Under the pieces are notes generated by a model that worked only from the letters and a program-made list of their open reading frames with translations, ran no database searches and had not been told where the DNA came from. DNA of 22,135 nt from an uncultured Bacteroidales bacterium (GTDB taxonomy: Bacteria; Bacteroidota; Bacteroidia; Bacteroidales; Muribaculaceae). This document shows, one piece after another, positions 16,052-22,135 of the stretch. The stretch spans positions 1-22,135 of the forward strand of contig URZM01000014.1 in NCBI GenBank assembly GCA_900552315.1, in the 5' to 3' direction. The translations under genes were made by a program, and so were the position numbers. Position 1 is the first letter of the stretch, and each line of letters starts with the position of its first letter.

Positions 16052-17443
16052 TCACCGGCTTTTCTTTCCGAAGGAGGGGTCTATTCTCACCAACAGGCAT
16101 GCCACACAGGTGAACACGCTGCAAAGCACCACGAGGGTGAAGAAATTGACATATCCCTGCGGCCCGGCAAGCCCAAAAGGATTGTAGTAGGCCAACAGCT
16201 TGAAGATCTTGCCGGCGAACATGCCGGGCACCATCATGCCCAGAGCCATGAAGCCCGTGCAGAATGCGTAGTGTGACGTTTTCCATTTCCCTTCGGAAAA
16301 ATAAATCAGATAGAGCATGAAGGCCGTGAAGCCGAATCCGTAACCGAATTGCTCCACCCCGATGCACACGTTCACCAACGTCAAGCCAAACGCATCAGGC
16401 TGCGGCTGAAGCATCGCGAGCAGGGTATACAGGGCACACGGGAGCGTAAGGCTGAGAGCCATGGGCCACAGCCATTTCTTAAGCCCTCCTCGGGCTATGA
16501 CCATACCCCCTATCACTCCTCCGGCCAGCAACGCTACAACGCCTGTAACACCGTTGGCTATGCCGACATCTTTGGTGGACAATGCAAGTCCACCTTCGGA
16601 CCTTGCACCCACCAGGAACGGTGAGACTATCTTGATGCACAGGGCTTCCGGCAGACGATAAAGCAGCATGAAGGCCAACGCGCTCCACACCCCCTTCTTG
16701 GTGAAAAACGTAGCGAAAGTCTGCCACAGATTTATGAACACCTGTCGTGCCGACCGCTCCCGGCGAGGAGCGTCGAGAGGAGCCTTGGGCATCATGAACC
16801 AGTGATAGAGCGCTATGGCCCCTAACAGAACGGCCACAATCCACATGACAGACTGCCAGGCCACTCGTATGTCAGATGCTGCCACCCCTGCGCTGCCGGC
16901 CGAATCTTCCTCGATGACTCCGGCAATCCAGACCAACGCCCCGCTGGCAAACAGGGAGCCAAGGCGATAGAACGTGCTGCGCCACCCTACGTACTCGGCC
17001 TGCTCGTGGTCAGAGAGCTGGAGCATATAATATCCGTCAGCAGCTATGTCATGGGTGGCAGAGAAAAAAGCCGCCAGGAAAAAGAGGGCCAGTGAGGCTG
17101 TGAAAAACCACGGGCTACCGACAGTAAGCGCCACACATGCGAAAGAAAGCGCCATGGCGCCCTGCATCCACAACACCCATCGGCGTTTGGACGAGAATAT
17201 ATCCACAAACGGGCTCCAAAACGGTTTTATGACCCAAGGCATGTAGAGCCATCCGGTCCAAAACGTCATCACCTCCAGATCCACATCCATCTTTGTGTAC
17301 ATAAGGACGGTAAGTGTATTGATAACGACGTATGGCAACGCCTCAGCCACATAAAGCGTGGGGAGCCAGCTCCACACGCGTCGCATAGCCGAGGCCCGGT
17401 CGCGGCCTCTGTCAGGGACGGGGTTTACAGCAAATTCAGTCAT
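16052..17443 (-). CDS. MFS permease, AmpG-like family
   Basis: The 463-residue protein has about 12 hydrophobic segments. Family signs are the N-terminal W-x-P-x-L-Y-x-x-E-x-L-P-Y segment (26-38), KPFWSPFVD (113-121) after the second helix, ATHDIAADGYYM (about 149-160), and in the second half EQFGYGFGFTAFMLYLIYFSEGKWKTSHYAFCTG. The conserved ATHDIAxDGY is characteristic of AmpG-type permeases, which import anhydromuropeptides during wall recycling. Bacteroidetes have several paralogs, so the exact substrate is uncertain and no ampD/nag genes are adjacent to support it. It is transcribed alone from its own promoter. Confidence 0.85.
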   Translation of the reverse strand: MTEFAVNPVPDRGRDRASAMRRVWSWLPTLYVAEALPYVVINTLTVLMYTKMDVDLEVMTFWTGWLYMPWVIKPFWSPFVDIFSSKRRWVLWMQGAMALSFACVALTVGSPWFFTASLALFFLAAFFSATHDIAADGYYMLQLSDHEQAEYVGWRSTFYRLGSLFASGALVWIAGVIEEDSAGSAGVAASDIRVAWQSVMWIVAVLLGAIALYHWFMMPKAPLDAPRRERSARQVFINLWQTFATFFTKKGVWSALAFMLLYRLPEALCIKIVSPFLVGARSEGGLALSTKDVGIANGVTGVVALLAGGVIGGMVIARGGLKKWLWPMALSLTLPCALYTLLAMLQPQPDAFGLTLVNVCIGVEQFGYGFGFTAFMLYLIYFSEGKWKTSHYAFCTGFMALGMMVPGMFAGKIFKLLAYYNPFGLAGPQGYVNFFTLVVLCSVFTCVACLLVRIDPSFGKKSR

Positions 17444-17467
17444 TCCAATCGAGGATTTTTACTGAGA

Positions 17468-17499
17468 CAAAATTACGAAAAAAAGGCAACACCCGCAAA
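17468..17499 (-). promoter_or_regulatory. Promoter of the MFS permease gene
   Basis: On the minus strand TTTG (17499-17496), 20 bp, then TAATTTTG (17475-17468) give a full Bacteroidetes promoter 24 bp before the ATG. It starts immediately after the amylase terminator. Confidence 0.8.
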
Positions 17500-17504
17500 C
17501 ACGC

Positions 17505-17541
17505 AAAAGGTGCGTATCCCTTTTGTGGACACGCACCTTTG
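17505..17541 (-). terminator. Intrinsic terminator of the amylase gene
   Basis: The arms aaaggtgcgt (17506-17515) and acgcaccttt (17531-17540) form a 10-bp stem, extended by three pairs after one mismatch. It begins 22 nt after the amylase stop, and the minus strand ends the stem with a short T tract (CCTTTTGCG). Confidence 0.72.
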
Positions 17542-17562
17542 TATTAAGGTCTATGCGGAGTC

Positions 17563-20436
17563 TCAGCGCACGTACTCCTTGGTGACGACATTTCCTCTAC
17601 GTACGATATAGATACCGTCCGAAGGATTGAGGACCCGTATGCCCTGCATGTTGTAATATATAGGAGCTGTGGCGTCAACGCCGACTCCGCCGATACCGGT
17701 GTCGGAATGTTCGCCCTGGTCACCATTGATGCTGTATATATGGTTGGGGAGAGCCGTCAGGTCGCCGGTCTGGCTTCCGCCGCCATTGTTGAACACGAGA
17801 CCGGTTGTGCCGGCAGGCACAACATAGTAGTACACGCTGGACGAACCCGGGCACAGGGTCATCTTGACTCCAGGCCAGGAAGAAGCGGATTCACCGCCCC
17901 AATAGTGGATGTTCACGGTAGCCCAGGTTGTGGGACCGTTGTCGAAATACACCGTATAGCCTTCAGTCGGGTCAGGAGTCGGATCGGGATCGGGATCAGG
18001 ATCGGGCTGCGGGTCGGGATTCACCTCTTCACCCTCAGGTATGACCTGTTCCACTGTCCCGTCGGCGGCGTAGACCGCTCCGTTCTGGAATGTGAGGTTC
18101 GCGGTCTGAGAGCCGCCTGCATTGAATATGATGTAGGTGCCGGCTTCGGGAATCTCCTTTGAGCCGTAGCTCCATTTCCAGTAGCCGTTGCCGAGGTATT
18201 CGCAAACCGTGCCGGGCCATGTGCCGCCGGTATAATTGTCCTTGTCGTTCCAACACCAGGCATATATGTTGCCGCCCCAGCCGGATGTGTTGTGGAAGAA
18301 GGCGCAAGTCTCGTCCTTGTAAACGACAAGAGGCTTGGGGTCGTCAGGCTCGGGCTGGGGGCCGGGGCCGGGACTGTCGTCACGCTGCGTCACGGTGTCG
18401 GGAGCCTCCTGCTGGCCGTCGTAAGGGAGCTGTGTCTGAGTGGCAGGAGCACTGGCATACAAATATTTGCCGTCCGTTCCAATCTTGCCCGGAGCCAGTG
18501 TCTTGGCCGTGGAGAGCACATAGATGCGGAGATTGCCCTGGCCTGAGCAGCTCACGGAGAGCGAGCCGTTGGTCACGTTCTTCACGTCACCGGTGATGAC
18601 ATCGGTATACGTGCCGTTCAGAATGTTGCTGAAAGAGGCGTCGCCGCTGATGGCGATAAGTGCATAAGAGTCAGTGGAGGCGTCTACATAACGGCGTTTG
18701 AAGGCGATATTGCCCGAGCAGCCGTCAGTGCTGTACTGGCCCTTGCGCAGACAAGGCACCGCCGCGCGAATCTTGTTGAGGCGCTGCAGATGCATCGCGA
18801 GCGGATGGCTCAACGTCGCGGCAAGGTTGCCTGTGGCGCCAGTGTACTCGGCGAAATCGGTCGTGTTCACGGAACCTGTGAGATAACCGCCGAAATAAGC
18901 GCGGGCGGTGTTCTTGAGTGCCTGGTGGGGGCCTTCGTCAATTACTACACCCTTCTGAAAATAGCACTCCGAGCCCTGCCAGATACAAGGTATGCCTCGG
19001 AAAGTGAACATCAGCGAGTAATTCTCTGCCCACTCAGCCTCAGAACCTCCGAAGCTCTTCGTGTTCCATCCATTGGGTCCATAGTCATGTCCGTCGACAT
19101 AGACCACGTTCCATGTGGCGTCATTGTACAGGTTGTCCTGACTGTTCACGTTGAATGCCTTCTTCGCGCTGCTGAAGCGCCAGTGCATCGGGAAATCGAT
19201 AACATTGAAGCCTGAGCTTTTGGAGTAGTCAGGCGTGTGGTAGTCGTTGCCGTTGAGCCATGCGTTGTTGCTCTTCTGGAGAATGGCATCGGAATGACCT
19301 TGGTAGTCATCTGCCTGCGCAAGCACCGCCGCCGTGTTGGGATGGACTGAGTATGCTGAAGGAGCCACCTCTGAGAAAGTCAGGCCCTTCCAGGAGTTCT
19401 CGTCCTCGTCCCAGGCATAATCCTTATCCTCGGCCCACGTATAGAAACAGGGAGAGCAGTTGTAATTCTGGTCGCGATAGATAACCTCCTCGGCACGCGC
19501 GCACACCTCGCCGAACATATAGAAAGGAGTGCCTCCGCGCTTTGCCTTGGCAGCCTCGCCGGCAGCCTTGAACTTAGGCAGGAATGCCTTGTTGAAGGTC
19601 ACGCGGGCAATATGGCCAGACGTGTCGACACGGAATCCGTCCACACCCATCTCGATGAACTTGCTGTAGCACTTGGTGATGTAGTTGTAGACATGGGGAT
19701 TCTCCGTGTTGAGATCGACGCAGTCTCCCGCTATCTGGCCCCATACACGGGAATAGTCGTCCCAGTCCCATGACTGGCCCACGTGATGCCAATAGTTCTC
19801 GGGGTCTTTCCCTGAATTGTCATTGTTCTTCATAAGGGTGAGACGGGCCTGATATTGAGCATCCGGAATCAAAGCGTCATAATTAGCAGGAAGCTTGGAC
19901 TGCGGATGGCGCTTCATCGACTTGTTGATGTTGTCGAGAGGCTGCGTATAGTCCTTCTGGAACATGGGGCAGAGATACTCCTCGCCGAAATTGCCGTTGT
20001 GCTGGAGCACCACATCGAGTATAATCTTCATACCGCGTGCATGTACGGCGTCAATCAGGTCCTGGAACTTGCAGTCCTCACTCTCGTAACGGGGATCCAC
20101 CTTCTGGAAATTCATGGCATGGTAACCATGATAGTCGAGGCCGGAACCGTTCTCGACAACAGGTGTAATCCACACGGCGGTGAAACCCAATGCCTTGATG
20201 TAATCAAGCTTCTCGATGAGACCTTTGAAATCACCTCGCCACTCAGGGTCGTTGACGTTCTTTACGCCATCCCAGCAATACGTGTTGTTGGAGATGTCGC
20301 CGTCATAAAAACGGGTCGTCATGGCGAAATAGATGCTCTCGTCTCGGAAATCCGTGCGGCTCGGGAACGACGTGGCCGCCATAGCTGATGCGCCGCACAA
20401 CAATGCAGCCGCACCAATCAATAGGGAGCGTTTCAT
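17563..20436 (-). CDS. Secreted GH13 alpha-amylase with two C-terminal starch-binding modules
   Basis: The 957-residue protein has a signal peptide (1-20, cleavage near AMA-AT). The GH13 barrel spans about 30-560: DVVLQH (141-146, region I), GFRVDTSGH (267-275, nucleophile D271), FGEVCA (308-313, acid/base E310) and VDGHD (447-451, transition-state D451). A beta domain follows (about 565-645). Two starch-binding modules of CBM26 character lie at about 704-795 and 826-905 (both with Trp-rich HYWGG/IYAWCW and FNAGG/FNNGG), joined by Pro/Asp-rich linkers. The C-terminus (PIYYNMQGIRVLNPSDGIYIVRRG) is the short Bacteroidetes tail related to secretion-sorting domains. It hydrolyses alpha-1,4-glucans outside the cytoplasm. 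No SusC/D genes adjoin it. Oddities: Q for N in region I and G for N before HD in region IV. Confidence 0.95.
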   Translation of the reverse strand: MKRSLLIGAAALLCGASAMAATSFPSRTDFRDESIYFAMTTRFYDGDISNNTYCWDGVKNVNDPEWRGDFKGLIEKLDYIKALGFTAVWITPVVENGSGLDYHGYHAMNFQKVDPRYESEDCKFQDLIDAVHARGMKIILDVVLQHNGNFGEEYLCPMFQKDYTQPLDNINKSMKRHPQSKLPANYDALIPDAQYQARLTLMKNNDNSGKDPENYWHHVGQSWDWDDYSRVWGQIAGDCVDLNTENPHVYNYITKCYSKFIEMGVDGFRVDTSGHIARVTFNKAFLPKFKAAGEAAKAKRGGTPFYMFGEVCARAEEVIYRDQNYNCSPCFYTWAEDKDYAWDEDENSWKGLTFSEVAPSAYSVHPNTAAVLAQADDYQGHSDAILQKSNNAWLNGNDYHTPDYSKSSGFNVIDFPMHWRFSSAKKAFNVNSQDNLYNDATWNVVYVDGHDYGPNGWNTKSFGGSEAEWAENYSLMFTFRGIPCIWQGSECYFQKGVVIDEGPHQALKNTARAYFGGYLTGSVNTTDFAEYTGATGNLAATLSHPLAMHLQRLNKIRAAVPCLRKGQYSTDGCSGNIAFKRRYVDASTDSYALIAISGDASFSNILNGTYTDVITGDVKNVTNGSLSVSCSGQGNLRIYVLSTAKTLAPGKIGTDGKYLYASAPATQTQLPYDGQQEAPDTVTQRDDSPGPGPQPEPDDPKPLVVYKDETCAFFHNTSGWGGNIYAWCWNDKDNYTGGTWPGTVCEYLGNGYWKWSYGSKEIPEAGTYIIFNAGGSQTANLTFQNGAVYAADGTVEQVIPEGEEVNPDPQPDPDPDPDPTPDPTEGYTVYFDNGPTTWATVNIHYWGGESASSWPGVKMTLCPGSSSVYYYVVPAGTTGLVFNNGGGSQTGDLTALPNHIYSINGDQGEHSDTGIGGVGVDATAPIYYNMQGIRVLNPSDGIYIVRRGNVVTKEYVR
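17968..18021 (-). repeat. Pro-Asp codon repeat in the amylase inter-module linker
   Basis: The DNA repeats near-identical 6-bp units (ggatcg/gggatc on the plus strand), encoding alternating Pro and Asp at residues 806-823 between the two starch-binding modules. It forms a stiff, acidic spacer and could vary in copy number by slippage. Confidence 0.75.
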
Positions 20437-20471
20437 AAATAGATAAAAGTTAACATGTAAGAATAATAAAA

Positions 20472-20495
20472 AAGGTGTCGCCGGAGCGAAACCTT
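20472..20495 (-). ncRNA. Terminator-like stem-loop at the 5' end of the amylase mRNA
   Basis: In the minus-strand transcript AAGGTTTCGC (20495-20486) pairs with GCGACACCTT (20481-20472), nine of ten positions, around a UCCG tetraloop, and is followed by TTTTATTATT. It begins 5 nt after the -7 box. It looks like an intrinsic terminator, but it would end only about 25 nt into the RNA, so a 5' stability or translation-control element is equally possible. Confidence 0.55.
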
Positions 20496-20499
20496 AGTG

Positions 20500-20531
20500 C
20501 AAAGGTAGCAATATTTTTTAACATAGCCAAA
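20500..20531 (-). promoter_or_regulatory. Promoter of the amylase gene
   Basis: On the minus strand TTTG (20531-20528), 20 bp, and TACCTTTG (20507-20500) form a perfect Bacteroidetes promoter, 63 bp before the ATG. The remaining divergent region (20532-20713) is AT-rich and shows no gene; no clear operator is visible. Confidence 0.82.
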
Positions 20532-20713
20532 ATTTATGAGTGTGTATAAAAATCCATAAGAATCTCTCCCTCCCCCTTGATTCCAACCTGGCTCAGTATT
20601 ATGCCGACACCCAACCATCCAATACAAGCCTAATACCAGGCACTTATAAAATGATTGCAAATATATCTCATCAACATCGCAGGCAATGGGTACGTCGAAT
20701 TTCAGCCATTCCC

Positions 20714-20744
20714 TTTGATGTCTCAACTATATTTAGTAATTTCG
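20714..20744 (+). promoter_or_regulatory. Promoter of the CCA-family gene
   Basis: On the plus strand TTTG (20714-20717), 19 bp, and TAATTTCG (20737-20744) match the Bacteroidetes promoter at all but one conserved position. It lies 23 bp before the ATG and diverges from the amylase promoter. Confidence 0.6.
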
Positions 20745-20759
20745 CGGACGAAATCCAAG

Positions 20760-20771
20760 ATGAACCTATGA
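20760..20771 (+). other. Three-codon upstream ORF overlapping the CCA-family start codon
   Basis: ATG AAC CTA TGA lies directly before the gene, and its stop TGA overlaps the ATG at 20768 (ATGA). It may be chance, or it may feed ribosomes to the start codon by re-initiation. Confidence 0.3.
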
Positions 20772-22135
20772 CCACACAGCTTTACATCCGTATATGCAAA
20801 TACCTGCGTGACAAGATTGCGGGCACGCAGTGGGAAGGTCATGTGTTCACCGTGGGTGGATGCTGCCGCGACATGGTGCTCGGTTACGAAATCAAGGACG
20901 TGGATCTCGCTGTCGATCTGCCCAACGGAGGAGTGGAATTTGCCGAGTGGCTGTACAAAAACAAGCTCAGCACCATGCACCCCGTGATATTCCAACGTTA
21001 CGGGACCGCCATGCTTCGTCTCCGCGCTTTTCCCCATGATGATATCGAAATAGTGCAGACGCGTGCGGAAAAATACACGGACCGCAATTCAAGAAACCCG
21101 GAGACAGCCCATGGATCCATCGTGGATGACTGCATGAGGCGTGACCTCACCATCAACGCGCTGTATTATGACCTGACCGCAGGCAAGTTGCTCGACATAA
21201 CGGGACGAAGCATGGATGACATCAGGAACAAAGTTATCGCCACCCCGCTCGATCCTGATTCCACCTACGATGACGACCCGATACGCATCTTGCGTACCGT
21301 ACGTTTCGCATCGCGTCTGGGATGGGACCTGCCTGTACCGATATTCGAGGCCATGCGCCGGAACTCGAGCAGACTGTCCATCATCAAACCGGAAAGGCTG
21401 CGTGGCGAGTTCGAGAAGATATTGCTCGGGACAAATCCCGGAGCCGCCATAGACATGCTCCGTGCATGCGGCGCAATGAGGTTCATAGCGCCTGAGCTGG
21501 ACCCTCTCGTCACTATGCGTTATCTGCCGGATTCCGATGATACAGTCTGGGACCACACATTGCGCACCCTCGACATCCTTCCACCCGACCTGACCATACG
21601 CTGGGCCGCGCTGTTGTGCGACATAGCCATGGCCCTCAGCACGGAGCGCGTAGAAGACAAGCTCTCTCATGCAAGCCGCTCCAGGCACATGGTGATGCAG
21701 GTGCTCGTGCGGCTACGTTATCACCAGCCGCTGTACAAGGATATTATATATCTCTGCGCAAACCATGAACAAACGGCTGACTGGGGCAAACATGCCGAAA
21801 GGATGGATGACAGCAAACTCCGCAGGCTGCAATATCTGAGCGGCAGGCCCGAGAAGCTTGACATGCTCCTTACTCTTGTCGACGCATACAACAAGTCGCT
21901 CCCCGCGCCCCATACACGTTCCCGACAAGTGGCAGAGATAAGAAAGCGCGATGCCGAGATGCAAGCTGACGGCACAGCGATGTACACCTACCATCTCCCG
22001 TTTGCCGAACGTCGCATAAAGCGTCTGCTGAACATAGAGCCGGGGCCCTTGGTCGAGGCCACGCTGGAATACATGATGCAGCTGGCATTTGCGAATCCGC
22101 TACGCTCGCGCCAGGAATTTGAAAGGCTTGTGAGC
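20768..22135 (+). CDS. CCA tRNA nucleotidyltransferase / poly(A) polymerase family protein, 3' end outside window
   Basis: The frame is open for 456 codons to the right edge. The class II nucleotidyltransferase head is clear: FTVGGCCRDMVLG (27-39), the metal-binding DVD in KDVDLAVD (43-50), RRDLTINALYYD (124-135), LLDITGRSMDDI (141-152) and DDPIRILRTVRFASRLGW (169-186). These enzymes add or repair the CCA end of tRNA. The region where many family members carry an HD phosphohydrolase motif (LLHDIGK) reads LLCDIAMAL (282-290) and is compressed, so the HD activity is probably lost. I choose ATG 20768 because the upstream ATG 20760 stops after three codons. Since the tRNA-Ser here encodes its own CCA, the enzyme may act mainly in repair (inference). 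Confidence 0.9.
   Translation, partial: MTTQLYIRICKYLRDKIAGTQWEGHVFTVGGCCRDMVLGYEIKDVDLAVDLPNGGVEFAEWLYKNKLSTMHPVIFQRYGTAMLRLRAFPHDDIEIVQTRAEKYTDRNSRNPETAHGSIVDDCMRRDLTINALYYDLTAGKLLDITGRSMDDIRNKVIATPLDPDSTYDDDPIRILRTVRFASRLGWDLPVPIFEAMRRNSSRLSIIKPERLRGEFEKILLGTNPGAAIDMLRACGAMRFIAPELDPLVTMRYLPDSDDTVWDHTLRTLDILPPDLTIRWAALLCDIAMALSTERVEDKLSHASRSRHMVMQVLVRLRYHQPLYKDIIYLCANHEQTADWGKHAERMDDSKLRRLQYLSGRPEKLDMLLTLVDAYNKSLPAPHTRSRQVAEIRKRDAEMQADGTAMYTYHLPFAERRIKRLLNIEPGPLVEATLEYMMQLAFANPLRSRQEFERLVS

Noticed and set aside
16023..16052. Possible terminator after the MFS gene
   Set aside because: The stem needs two G-U pairs around an A-rich loop and is not followed by a T-run.
17960..18030. Short direct repeats as a CRISPR or minisatellite element
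   Set aside because: The repeats are in frame and encode the Pro-Asp linker of the amylase; there are no spacers.
20433..20726. 97-codon minus-strand ORF covering the amylase promoter and leader
   Set aside because: It crosses a perfect promoter, the 5' hairpin and the amylase start, and its protein (rich in Tyr, Cys, His) resembles no family.
21089..21688. 199-codon minus-strand ORF opposite the CCA-family gene
   Set aside because: The plus-strand frame has clear family motifs across the same bases; the minus frame has none.

Overview
The window looks like chromosomal DNA from a gut-type Bacteroidales bacterium, plausibly Muribaculaceae or a relative (inference). The evidence is the Bacteroidetes promoter grammar (TTTG, 19-20 bp, TAnnTTTG) before several transcription units, the near absence of Shine-Dalgarno sites, a family-typical GH13 amylase with CBM26-like modules and a Bacteroidetes C-terminal tail, and core genes in forms typical of the order. 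No insertion sequence, phage gene, CRISPR array or integration site is visible. All genes except the last lie on the minus strand, so transcription runs from high to low coordinates.

Read in the direction of transcription: a secreted alpha-amylase (20436-17563) with its own promoter and a terminator; an AmpG-like MFS permease (17443-16052); a tRNA-Ser(CGA) (15976-15887) with its own promoter and a strong hairpin; then a tight unit of a small membrane protein, dxs, trkA and trkH (15691-10692). Next comes a promoter and a long co-directional chain: ftsK, a LolA-like carrier, trxB, a dCMP deaminase, an S41 C-terminal processing peptidase, 5-formyl-THF cyclo-ligase and a LuxR-type regulator (10570-3041). 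Last is a separately promoted M16 zinc peptidase (2863 to beyond position 1). On the plus strand, a CCA-adding-enzyme-family gene diverges from the amylase at 20768 and runs off the right edge.

Functionally this is mostly housekeeping: isoprenoid precursor synthesis, K+ uptake, chromosome segregation, lipoprotein/envelope traffic, thiol redox, dUMP supply, periplasmic proteolysis, folate salvage and tRNA maturation, with one glycan-degrading enzyme and one transporter.

The points most worth a second look are: (i) the M16 peptidase reads without a stop into a segment resembling the SusC/RagA TonB plug (IRIRG motif); (ii) stem-loops at the predicted 5' ends of the amylase and ftsK mRNAs, the former terminator-like; (iii) a palindrome covering the start codon of the dCMP deaminase; (iv) an inverted repeat surrounding the M16 promoter -7 box; (v) an extended -7 motif, GCTAnnTTTGC, shared by five promoters; (vi) a LuxR protein whose receiver-like half lacks phosphorylation residues; and (vii) a CCA-family enzyme whose HD motif is degenerate. 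I see no clear new multi-gene defence or biosynthetic system.
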